This document shows positions 16,210 through 24,900 of a stretch of DNA of 64,000 nt, in pieces; the first letter of the stretch is position 1, and each line of letters opens with the position of its first letter. The notes beneath the pieces are model-generated. The model was not told the DNA's origin and ran no database searches. It saw nothing but the letters and a program-made list of their open reading frames with translations. The DNA is taken from positions 1 to 64,000 of the forward strand of contig LXTR01000086.1 in the NCBI GenBank assembly GCA_001683825.1, written 5' to 3'. The translations under genes and the position numbers were made by a program. Origin of the DNA: Flavobacteriaceae bacterium CP2B (GTDB lineage Bacteria; Bacteroidota; Bacteroidia; Flavobacteriales; Flavobacteriaceae).

Positions 16210-16821
16210 TCATTGGAGGTCTACAAAGGCCCTTGGGGGAGGGACTACATTGTTTACAGGCCTGGTAGTTTTCAGGTAATAAAAAATAGCCTTCAAATCT
16301 TCATCGCTCATATTTTTGTAGGTCTCCCAGGGCATCGGGGGCAACAATGTCCGCGAATTTTCCAGGCCTTTGTATTTTCCCTGGCGCAACGCGCGTTTGA
16401 ATTGCGCTTCAGACCAATTCCCTATACCGGTTGGATCACTGGTGATATTTGCGGCAAAAGATTGCCCCCAGGGGCCTACGGCACTCGTTAGGTCTGGCGA
16501 GAACAGCACCCATCCCAGGCGGACAGAGGCCAGATCAATAGGAGGGACAACCGCCGTTTGGGGAAACCCGGAAAGGTGGAGCTCCGGGATCACTTCCGGG
16601 CCATGGGCCCCTAGCTGTTTAGGGGAATGGCAATCTGCGCAACCAATAGCGTTAACCAGGTACGCCCCCCGTGCGACCAGGGTAGTAGAATCCGGGGAAA
16701 TGGGAGCAATGGGTGCCTGCCATGATTCCTCCGGATCGGTCGGCAGGGATATCCTTGTTGCCAAGAGGCACAACAGCAGGATAGCGGGCAGTACGATTAA
16801 GAATTTTTGATTGTTTTTCAT
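16210..16821 (-). CDS. Membrane-anchored or exported monohaem cytochrome c
   Basis: 203 residues. An N-terminal hydrophobic helix (about 7-24) serves as signal or anchor. The single haem-binding motif is CADCH in GAYLVNAIGCADCHSPK. A likely axial Met is in LLPPMPWETYKNMSDEDL, followed by the usual C-terminal helix (LKAIFYYLKTTRPV). This is the class I cytochrome layout with a long insertion between haem motif and Met ligand (WSEAQFKRALRQGKYKG). It acts in periplasmic electron transfer; the partner is unknown. It is monocistronic, with a long upstream gap. Confidence 0.9.
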   Translation of the reverse strand: MKNNQKFLIVLPAILLLCLLATRISLPTDPEESWQAPIAPISPDSTTLVARGAYLVNAIGCADCHSPKQLGAHGPEVIPELHLSGFPQTAVVPPIDLASVRLGWVLFSPDLTSAVGPWGQSFAANITSDPTGIGNWSEAQFKRALRQGKYKGLENSRTLLPPMPWETYKNMSDEDLKAIFYYLKTTRPVNNVVPPPRAFVDLQ

Positions 16822-17516
16822 GTGGCATTGTTTTAGTTAAACCATGGGTGAAATAGTCAAACCCCCGGCATTGATTTTGGCAGATACGCCAACCGGGGGG
16901 CAGGCAATTGCGTATTGGGATAGGCTGTGGGAGGTCGCCCAACGCCGTCTTCCTGCGTTCTTGAAACCCCTGGGCGGGTTAAGCCTCCTTGCTTTTGAGG
17001 GTATTTTCATGTTGGTCAATTTCATAAGGGTACGTTCTTCCTGGATCCGGCTTGAAAGAGGGGGAGAAAAGACCGCCGGGATCTCAGCGGTCACGCTTTT
17101 CTTCCATTGGATAGCCTGGCCGCCTTTTATCGTGCCACCGGGATCCACTCCAGCCAAATCCCAGGGTGAAATACATCCTGGGCCTGTTTAGTTGTGGATC
17201 ACGCTTTTTCATTTTTATCAAGGGTTAACGGTACGCTGCTTTTACAGCAGGCAATTGTACAGCGGATCTTTGCCGAAGCTGCGGCTGGCTTGATTGAATT
17301 GTGTAAAAAAGGGGATTAATTGAGGGAAATGGATATTTTTCGAATATGCGGGAAATGGAAAGTCCCGAACCGATGATGGCCTATGGTTTCAAAACCCGCG
17401 TTGCGCTGCCAGTAACGGTCCTGTGGGCTCTGGTTTTGTCCCGTCTCAGTTTGCCAGCTTCAATACGCCCGGCCGGGCTTATTTTTTATACCTTAAGGGG
17501 GTTAAATCTGGAAGTC
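16822..17516. other. Long gap between cytochrome c and DUF1080 genes
   Basis: About 695 bp. Open frames of 115 codons (plus) and 106 codons (minus) overlap each other here, and neither has family features. A weak relative of the bipartite LytTR-like repeat lies at 17293-17322. I see nothing else in it. Confidence 0.5.
17293..17322. promoter_or_regulatory. Weak third copy of the bipartite repeat
   Basis: ATTGAATTG at 17293-17301 and GATTAATTG at 17314-17322, again with a 12-bp spacer. The half-sites match the element at 9557 and 13793 at 7 and 8 of 9 positions. It lies 195 bp upstream of the DUF1080 gene, in the opposite orientation relative to the gene than the two strong copies. Confidence 0.25.
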
Positions 17517-18170
17517 ATGAATACACTAATTTTAAGAAGCGCCCTGGCATTGCTACTGGCGTTTTCTGCCCGGGGTTTCGCCCAGGAGGCTGACACGGCC
17601 GATAAGGGAGGTTGGATCTCCCTCTTTAACGGGACAGACCTCAGCGGTTGGAAGGCAAGTGAAAACCCGGACACCTTTTCGGTGGTAGACGGCACCATTA
17701 AGGTGGTCGGTCCCAGGGCACACCTGTTCTATGTGGGAGCGGTAGAGGGCCACAATTTTCAGAACTTCGAATTCAAGGCCCGGGTAATGACCAAACCCGG
17801 CGCGAATTCGGGGATCTATATCCATACCCGGTACCAGGAAGAAGGCTGGCCCGAACAGGGGTATGAAGTACAGGTAAATAATTCACAGGAAGACTGGAGG
17901 CGAACGGGGAGTCTGTATGCCGTACAGGATGTTATTGAGCACTATGTAAACGACGATGAATGGTATACCGAGTACATCAAGGTTGAAGGGAAACGGATTA
18001 TTGTCAAGTTAAACGATATAGTGGTCGTAGACTATACAGAACCGGAACATCCCAAAAGGGAAGGCGTCGCAGTAAACAGGGTATTGGGAAAAGGGACCTT
18101 TGCCTTACAGGGCCATGATCCCGGCAGTACGGTTTATTACAAGGATATCAGGGTAAGGCCGCTTCCTTAG
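17517..18170 (+). CDS. DUF1080 (3-keto-disaccharide hydrolase-type) secreted protein
   Basis: 217 residues from MNTLILRSALALLLAF, a signal peptide ending SARGFAQ. The frame runs 57 codons further upstream without a signal and is not used. The mature part is a concanavalin-like beta-sandwich of the DUF1080 family: WISLFNGTDLSGWKASE, SGIYIHTRYQEEGWPEQGYEVQV and a closing HDPGSTVYYKDIRVRPLP. Members act on sugars, some on 3-keto-glycosides; the substrate here is unknown. It stands alone, without the dehydrogenase partners found in 3-keto sugar clusters. Confidence 0.85.
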   Translation: MNTLILRSALALLLAFSARGFAQEADTADKGGWISLFNGTDLSGWKASENPDTFSVVDGTIKVVGPRAHLFYVGAVEGHNFQNFEFKARVMTKPGANSGIYIHTRYQEEGWPEQGYEVQVNNSQEDWRRTGSLYAVQDVIEHYVNDDEWYTEYIKVEGKRIIVKLNDIVVVDYTEPEHPKREGVAVNRVLGKGTFALQGHDPGSTVYYKDIRVRPLP

Positions 18171-18232
18171 CGAGGTTTGCCAGCAGCCCGGCGGGCCAGT
18201 GCGCCTTAACCTAACACCTACCCTTCAATAAA

Positions 18233-18655
18233 CTATTGCTGCATTTTTAGGTAATAGTCGGAAGAATGTTTCCCGGAACCATATACGAAAAAGAAGACAC
18301 AGGCCAGGAATATAATGATCGCCATGATCAGGTTCCCCGGGATCATCTCCCCCAAAAAATTGGCCATGATGGCCCCAAAAAGGATGGGGAATTGAAAGGC
18401 GACCGCCCAGCGCGTTAGCAGGCCGATAACGATAAAGAACCCCCCTACAAAATGGGCAGCGGCTACATAGTGTAAAATAATAAAGCTGCCGGGCAGGTCC
18501 TCAAAGGGCTGCATTACGCTGACAAACTGGTCGAGGTTAGACATAAAGTTGATGCCCTTTACAATCAGGAAGACCCCCAGGCCCACCCGTAGCAAATCTA
18601 ATCCGTAGTACGTATGGGCGTTGGCCCATTTGTTCCAAGTTTTAATTGTTCCCAT
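18233..18655 (-). CDS. DoxX family membrane protein
   Basis: 140 residues with four TM helices and the DoxX pattern LDLLRVGLGVFLIVKGINF, AAAHFVGGFFIVIGLLTRWA and a final FVYGSGKHSSDYY. The biochemical role of this family is poorly defined; some members are linked to thiol or redox stress. Two adjacent inverted repeats just upstream (18677-18708) suggest dedicated transcriptional control, separate from the HD/PycTM genes. Confidence 0.85.
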   Translation of the reverse strand: MGTIKTWNKWANAHTYYGLDLLRVGLGVFLIVKGINFMSNLDQFVSVMQPFEDLPGSFIILHYVAAAHFVGGFFIVIGLLTRWAVAFQFPILFGAIMANFLGEMIPGNLIMAIIIFLACVFFFVYGSGKHSSDYYLKMQQ

Positions 18656-18676
18656 GGCTAGAGTGTTTGTTAGACA

Positions 18677-18708
18677 TACCTTAAGGTACTCATATTTAGT
18701 AAAATATG
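18677..18708. promoter_or_regulatory. Two adjacent palindromes upstream of doxX-like gene
   Basis: TACCTTAAGGTA (18677-18688, perfect 12-bp palindrome) and CATATTT-AGTA-AAATATG (18691-18708, 7-bp arms) lie 22-53 bp before the start codon, overlapping the expected promoter. They look like operators for a dimeric repressor. Confidence 0.5.
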
Positions 18709-18776
18709 AAAGAACATTTGATGAAGTTTATCCTTTGTGAGTTTCGCGACAGCACCACTCCAGCCTTGCTGGCAGA

Positions 18777-19367
18777 TTAGCGCCCCTGGTCCAGCCAGTT
18801 CTGAATTTCCTTAATGCGCTGTTCTTTTTTGGGTTGGCGATAGGTTTTTGCAAAGAGGGTGTGGTAGTGGTGTGCCTTCAGGAATTCTACCTGTCTCTGG
18901 TTCCATTCTGTTTGGTTGCTCACGACGGAAAAGGATTTCAACTCTTCAAACAACTTATTACTGATGCGATAGAAATCATCGCGTCCCAGGTAATCCAGGT
19001 CGGAATCACAAATAATTTCTTCCAGGTGGTTTTCAGGGCGTTGAGGTACCCTGGTGGAACGGATCAGGCCTTTGACGACCTCCACATCGGCCGGGGGATA
19101 GCCATATTTCTCCATGATGGGGCCAGCCAGGGCCGCGCTGTGTTCTTCGTGTTGCGTGGTCGAGATGGTAAAGCCGATATCGTGTAACAAGGCCCCGATT
19201 CTGAGGAGGTCGGCCTTGCCATCCTCGATCTTGTCCCTGCTGATATATTGCTCGCAGACCGCCAGGACATCCAGGGTATGCGCCAGGCCGTGGTAATGCA
19301 ACCGTTCAGAGAGGTTCTCTCCCAGGATTTCCAGGGCTTCTTTTTTTAGGCCATTGTAGTCCCTCAT
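18777..19367 (-). CDS. HD-domain phosphohydrolase paired with a PycTM-like protein
   Basis: 196 residues from the ATG at 19367 (MRDYNGLKKEALEIL). A TTG nine codons earlier, overlapping the upstream stop by 8 bp, is the alternative. HD-superfamily residues are HYHGLAHTLDVL (first His), LLHDIGFT (the HD pair), HEEHS and CDSDLDYLG, so the metal site is complete. In many Bacteroidetes this type of HD domain is fused to the N-terminus of a Pycsar-effector membrane domain; here the two are separate genes with touching ends. A phosphodiesterase acting on a cyclic nucleotide is a natural guess, but the substrate is not shown. Confidence 0.85.
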   Translation of the reverse strand: MRDYNGLKKEALEILGENLSERLHYHGLAHTLDVLAVCEQYISRDKIEDGKADLLRIGALLHDIGFTISTTQHEEHSAALAGPIMEKYGYPPADVEVVKGLIRSTRVPQRPENHLEEIICDSDLDYLGRDDFYRISNKLFEELKSFSVVSNQTEWNQRQVEFLKAHHYHTLFAKTYRQPKKEQRIKEIQNWLDQGR

Positions 19368-19386
19368 GAGCGAAGGGGTTATGGTT

Positions 19387-19893
19387 TTACGCAAAAATCA
19401 ACCAGAGCAGCAGTGTGACGATCACAAAGGCGAAACTCAGGCCAAAGAATTTAATCGACATCTGCACGCTGGCGAATTTTTGGTCGATGATCTTGCTCTC
19501 TACATGTATTTGCTGGCTTAGCTGGGCAGAAAGCGCTTCTTCATCCTGGCAGATTTCCATCAGTTTCTTCGTATACTCTTCAATGCCGCCAAAGGCCCGT
19601 ACCGCATCCATAAAGAAAAAGACATTTTTAGGGTATTTGAGTTCCAGCCGGGGCATAAAGCAGCGGAAACAATAATAAATCGATATGAGCACGAACAAGA
19701 GCCACAACAACAGGAGGACGATAAAGACAGGGTGCTTCTGAAAGACTTGCTGGAAGTAATCGAGCCGGTCTACAAAAAGCCCGAGGATAAGGCTGTGAAA
19801 GGAGAAAATAACCCCGGCTTTTAATTCTGAAGCCCTGATAAGTTTTTCCAACCTTTCCAGTTGCTCCCAATAATTGTTAGGATCATGTGACAT
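19387..19893 (-). CDS. PycTM-like (Pycsar effector family/DUF5706) membrane protein
   Basis: 168 residues. An N-terminal helix (QLERLEKLIRASELKAGVIF) leads into TM helix 1 (~27-44). TM helix 2 is at ~54-76, followed by a cytoplasmic stretch with LSQQIHVESKIIDQKFASVQ and a last TM helix at ~147-168. This pattern matches the Pycsar effector transmembrane family as I know it. Known PycTM proteins bind a cyclic pyrimidine nucleotide and depolarise the membrane; whether this one does is not known. It lies 83 bp downstream of a class III cyclase gene and directly before the HD gene. A -7-like TATCTTTA (19907-19914) just before its start could also give it its own promoter. Confidence 0.75.
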   Translation of the reverse strand: MSHDPNNYWEQLERLEKLIRASELKAGVIFSFHSLILGLFVDRLDYFQQVFQKHPVFIVLLLLWLLFVLISIYYCFRCFMPRLELKYPKNVFFFMDAVRAFGGIEEYTKKLMEICQDEEALSAQLSQQIHVESKIIDQKFASVQMSIKFFGLSFAFVIVTLLLWLIFA

Positions 19894-19976
19894 AGGTATG
19901 GGTTGTTAAAGATAGATCTTCATCACTTGCATGGGCATATCTGCTGTACCCGCCCAACACAATGTACGACAAAAGT

Positions 19977-21968
19977 TTATATTGCCTTTTTTGGGGGATA
20001 ATCCGGTGCTTCCAACTGGTTCTTTTTGTGTTGGGTTACAAAGTACATTTTCATCTGCCCCTTGTTTTTCACATAAACCTCCCCCCGGAACTCACATTCA
20101 AACTCCTCCTTGATGAATTCATAGGTGTATTCCGAGATATTGATTTTACCGGGCTCCGACATGGTCTCCATGCGGGAGGCGACGTTCACCGCGTCGCCCC
20201 AAATATCATACGCAAATTTCCTGGTGCCTACCACCCCCGCCACCACCGTTCCGGTATTGATACCTATCCGGATGTCAAAAGGGACGATCCCCTGGGCGGG
20301 GTTTTCCTTCACTTCCCTTACCACTTGGGCGATTTCAAAGGCGGCCCTTACCATCCTTTGCGGATGGTCCGGGATGGGAAAGGGAAGGCCTCCCGCGCAC
20401 ATGTAGGCGTCACCGATGGTTTTGATCTTTTCAAGGCCGTATTTTTCGGTAATGGCATCGAACCTGGAGAAATAAAAGTCGACACTTCTCACCAGGTCTT
20501 CGGGGGAAAGGTTTTGAGAAAAATAGGTAAACCCTTTAAAATCAGTAAACAACACGCTTACGGAATTGAATTTCTTTGCCCGTACCTTGCCATTCCGTTT
20601 CAACTCGGCAGCGGTCTCTTCGGGCAGGATATTCAGCAGGAGGTTTTCTGAACGGTTCTTCTCGTCCTCAATGATGCGGTTGGTCTTTTTAATATACCGG
20701 TAGCGGTTGACCACCGCCAATGCCAGGAGGAAAACAAGCCCCAGGGCTATGGCAGTACCATACATGATATATTTTTGCCGTTTGGCGCGCAATTCGGTTA
20801 TTTCCGCCTCCTTTTCCAACAAGCCTATCTCATCCTGCTTTTTCTCCAGGTCGAAGTCAAATTGAAGCCCGCGGATCTTGTCGTCGGTTTCAATGTTGAA
20901 GATAAGGTCTTTTAGCCCGAGGAACTTGTTCTGGTAGTCGTAGGCACTCTTATAATCGCCCAGGGCGCGGTACGCCAAAGACATGCCCTGGTAGATATCC
21001 CTGAGTTCTTCGTTGGTTTCCATGGTCAGGGCGAGGGCTTCGCCTTCCTTATAGGCATTCAGTGATTTTCTGGGGTTACTCCCACGGTAGACATCCCCTA
21101 TGGCGAGCAATGTTTGGACCTGGTCCAGGGGCAAATTTAAGGCCTTGGCAGTTTCCAGGGCGCGGGTGAGATATTCCAGGGCCACCTCCAAATTACCCCG
21201 GCTATACTCTTCTTTGCCTATCATGGTAAGGTTATGCGCGTAATCCGGGCTCTGCCGGTTGATATCCAGGGCTTCTCTGAAATACCTGATGGCCTCATCA
21301 TGGTCGCCCCTGAGGCTGTACACCTCGCCAATGCCCATAAGGTAGGTAGACTCGATTACGGGGTCTTCCAGCGCCCCCAGGTAAGGCCTGACTTTTTGAT
21401 AGTATTCCAGCGCTTTTTCGTAATCCTGCATTTGGCTGTATACCCCACCTATATTCACCAGGGCTGTGGTTATGCGGGTTGGGTCACCCAATTTTTCGGA
21501 CATTCCCAATGATTGCAGATAGTAATTGAGGGCATTGTCATGGCTCCCCTGGTCATAGTAAATGACCCCCAGGTTGCTCGCCATGTTGGCTATCCCAAGC
21601 GTATCACGGATAGATTCAAAGAGTTCCAGCGATTGGGTCCAGTAATCAAACACCTCCAGGTAATTCCCCCTGTAGTATTCAGCCAGCCCCTTATTTTTAA
21701 GGGCGTAGGCCTTTCCTTTGGGATAGGTGATTTCGGACGCAAGGGCCAGGGCACTGTCTGAATAGGCCATAGCCACGGGAAGGCTGTCTATTCTAAGATA
21801 TTCAACACCTAACGCATTCAACCGGTTTACCTTAGAACTGTCGTTTTGGGCCCCTCGAACGAGGAGGAGCAGGCTGTCCAAACTACTGTGCTGGGCAACA
21901 CAAGGCTGTAGTATCAAAAAAACGCCAAGCATGCCAAACAGCATCCCCATTTTGGAAAATCGGCCCAT
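19977..21968 (-). CDS. TPR-containing class III adenylate cyclase
   Basis: 663 residues from MGRFSKMGML; an ATG four codons earlier is possible. Signal or anchor at the N-terminus, about eight TPR-like repeats (~50-350, for example ALNYYLQSLGMSEKLGD), a coiled segment, a TM helix (~395-418) and a cytoplasmic class III cyclase domain (~460-645). Catalytic residues are complete: metal Asp in FTDFKGF (476) and GDAYM (520), Lys in IKTIGD and Asp in AYDIWGD, the pair that selects adenine, and NVASRM for the transition state. Cyclic AMP is therefore the expected product. The gene follows the S8 protease by only 16 bp and precedes the PycTM-like gene. Confidence 0.9.
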   Translation of the reverse strand: MGRFSKMGMLFGMLGVFLILQPCVAQHSSLDSLLLLVRGAQNDSSKVNRLNALGVEYLRIDSLPVAMAYSDSALALASEITYPKGKAYALKNKGLAEYYRGNYLEVFDYWTQSLELFESIRDTLGIANMASNLGVIYYDQGSHDNALNYYLQSLGMSEKLGDPTRITTALVNIGGVYSQMQDYEKALEYYQKVRPYLGALEDPVIESTYLMGIGEVYSLRGDHDEAIRYFREALDINRQSPDYAHNLTMIGKEEYSRGNLEVALEYLTRALETAKALNLPLDQVQTLLAIGDVYRGSNPRKSLNAYKEGEALALTMETNEELRDIYQGMSLAYRALGDYKSAYDYQNKFLGLKDLIFNIETDDKIRGLQFDFDLEKKQDEIGLLEKEAEITELRAKRQKYIMYGTAIALGLVFLLALAVVNRYRYIKKTNRIIEDEKNRSENLLLNILPEETAAELKRNGKVRAKKFNSVSVLFTDFKGFTYFSQNLSPEDLVRSVDFYFSRFDAITEKYGLEKIKTIGDAYMCAGGLPFPIPDHPQRMVRAAFEIAQVVREVKENPAQGIVPFDIRIGINTGTVVAGVVGTRKFAYDIWGDAVNVASRMETMSEPGKINISEYTYEFIKEEFECEFRGEVYVKNKGQMKMYFVTQHKKNQLEAPDYPPKKAI

Positions 21969-21984
21969 AACTACCTGCAAATCA

Positions 21985-24900
21985 CTATTGCTTCAATATC
22001 GAATATACGGATATTTCGGCTTTGGTTGTGATCCGTGCAAAATATAAGCCTGCCGGGTAGGTGGACACATCCACTGTATGTGTCCGGGTACCCCGGCCAT
22101 CCAGTTGGGCGCTGTAATATTTGATCCCGTAGAGGTCAAAGATTTCCAACACTACCAACTCCTCCAGGCTTTGATCGATAAACAGGGTGGTGCTTACCGG
22201 GTTGGGATAGAACACAAAGCTATCGGAAATTTCCTCCGGGCACTTGTTGGAGGAAGCACTGGCACTGGAAGAAGTGGCCGATTTGTGGGTGCTGTCCAGG
22301 GTCGTTAATTCCCATTTAAGCGCACTGCCGGTAAAACGGACCTCAAAGGTACCCTCCCCGGGTAAAAAGACGATGGGGGTATCGCCTTCGTAAGGCCCAT
22401 CGCTGACGATCCTGTTTTCTGGCCCATGCAAGACGTAAATCGTTTCTTCATTGGGATTTTCATATCGGAAATTTGCCGTATACGTCAACCCGTCCGGCGC
22501 CCCGGCATCAAACTCGACACAATCCAGGTAGGTTCTTACCTTTCGGAGATAGTCACCCGTAGGGGTCACGTACAGGACCCCCAGCCCCTCATAGGTTACG
22601 GTATAGTTCTGCGGGGGCGCTATCCGGATAAAAAAGGCCCCGGTGTCTCCTTCTTCATAGGTGTTTCCGCGCGAGTCAACCAGGAGGTAGGAAAGGCCAT
22701 CGGGGAAAACGTCTGCAAAGGTTTCCCCGTACACATAGCCGTCTATGGCAGTACTTACCCGGGAAGTATCCAGGGGCTGGCCCTGCCCGATGAGGAGGTC
22801 CCCGGTGGTAACTTGCAATGTTGCCGGCAGGATCTCCAACAAGCCCGATTGGTAGGTGACGTTAAAGTTCGCGGCTATGGAGGCCAAAAAGGCACCCGGG
22901 AAGACCGTATGCCTGTCTTCAGGGGAAGTCGTCACCTCCAGGCCTGAGACCAGGCTCATGGCATAGAGTTTCTCAACGCCTCGTTCTTCGGTTTCCGTAG
23001 AGCCGTCTTCGGCATCGATGAGGGCGAAGGTGGCACTGTAATCATTCTTGTCGTCTTCATCCCCCAGGCCCGTTTCGTTGACCACGGCCCGGAGTTTGTT
23101 TTCGATGACAAGGTCTACCAGGTTGTTCAGGAGGTCCTGTCCATTCACCACGGCCCGTAGTTTGTTGACCACGGCCCGCAACTTGTTGGTTTCGGGATCG
23201 ATCACGGCATCCCGGTAATCCTCGATGTTTTGTACTTCCAGGTCTACCAGGTTCATACCGTTAACCACTGCCCTTAGCTTGTTCTGCACTATTTTTTCAC
23301 TGGCCATCCAACTGCCGTTGGTCAGTAAGTCGAGTATCTCCTGTTCATTCACCACAGCTCGTAGTTTGTTGATCAGGATCAGGGTGTTTTCCGTGTAGAA
23401 ATCAGATTGGTGGGCGGACCTGATCGCCTCGAGAAATGCCGCATTATCTTCTATGCCCTCTGCATCGTACAGGTACTGGAGGGAGATTTCCACGGGTTCC
23501 CCGTAAGTAAAGCTGGCATTATCGGGTTTTATGATAAGGTCTTTCTTGGTTACTTCCAGTTTCCCGTTGATAAAATTAACCTGGAAGGACTCCTCCTGTT
23601 CGGGGGTCAGGGCCTCCGAAAAGCCAGGGGTAATGAGATAGTTGTTTACGTCGGGAAAGGGAAAGACCGCAGGGCTCGTAAAGGATATTTCGGGCAGGCC
23701 AAGGCTTTCCAGGGTAGTTCCTTCGGGAAGGCCTTCTACGGTATATGAAAAGGCCACCGACTGGCCGAATTCAACAGATACATCCTCCGCAAGGATGTTC
23801 AGGGCGATTTTATCCCCTTCAAAAAAGTAGAGTGGGTTGGATAGGCCGCCGTCTGTCCCCCCGGGAGTGATGGCATTCGTTTCCACATAAAGGGCAGGGT
23901 TCCCGGTAAAGGTCCCCACCAGGGCCCTGATCTCGCCATCGCTTTTTGCAGTAATTTCCAGTTCCTCCCCGTCAAAGATCACCTTGGGGTCTTCGGGAAA
24001 GAAATCGCCTAGAATAGTGACTTCCAATGGTTCGGCACTGGGGGTCTTTCCATCTTCAATGACCAGGCTGGTAAGCCTGGCCGTTTGTGCGGCAATCTGC
24101 TGGAATGCACGGGCGGTTTGGATGAGGCCCGAACCTGCCCTGGCGGCATCCCCGGCCGGCGTGGCCGTGTTTTTGAACAATTGGAGGACCGGGTCTGCCC
24201 CTCCCGCTGCAGGCAACCCGTCCGGGTACCAGGATGGCAGGGCAGACAGCAGTAAGGCGAAGGCTCCCGCGGCATGGGGCGCAGCGGCCGAAGTACCAAA
24301 GAAATTTGGGAAAGCATCTGCATCAAAGCTAATGTCCTGGCCAATAGAAGCCACATTGGTATTGCCACCATCAGGGGCCGCCAGGTCTACATAGATCTGG
24401 CTGTTATCCGGGAGGGCCCCCGCATAGGAGGAAAAGGGCTGGGCTACGGGATTGCTTCCCTGCCGAAAGTCCACCGCCCCAACGGTAATGGCCTCCTGGG
24501 TCATTGCATGCCCGCTTACGGTGGGCGCCCCGCCGTATTGCAGGAATTCCAGGCCATTGGCCCGGTAGGCAATCAACCTGAAAGCAAGGCCCGGGGGAGG
24601 TGGCCCGTTGGCGCTGGTAATCATGATATTGGCTTCTCCTGAACCCGAAGCGCGAAATACGATGTATTCTGTAGGATCGCCCTTTACGTTGATACGGTTA
24701 TTGCCCACCAACAGGTCATAGTTGTCCCCTACCAGGTAGAGGTCCAAATCGGATAACGCCCCTTCCGAATTTTCCTGGGAAGCCACCCCTTCCGCCCACT
24801 GTAGCACAAGCATATATACCCCGGGTTCTACCCGTATCCTTTGGAGGAGGTCTTCTGAGCCATCGGGGTTGGCGCCATAAACATGGGCTACGGCCGGGCT

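Noticed and set aside
16837-17191. Overlapping small ORFs on both strands, including a basic 62-residue frame starting MKLTNMKIPSKAR just upstream of the cytochrome c gene
   Set aside because: I considered a peptide-product precursor, but no leader motif, maturation genes or cysteine/threonine-rich core is present; coding is unsupported.
18777-21968. Calling the cyclase/PycTM/HD genes an established Pycsar defence system
   Set aside because: The cyclase has adenine-type residues and a TPR-TM architecture, and HD/PycTM pairs are widespread in Bacteroidetes chromosomes; only 'Pycsar-like' is supported.
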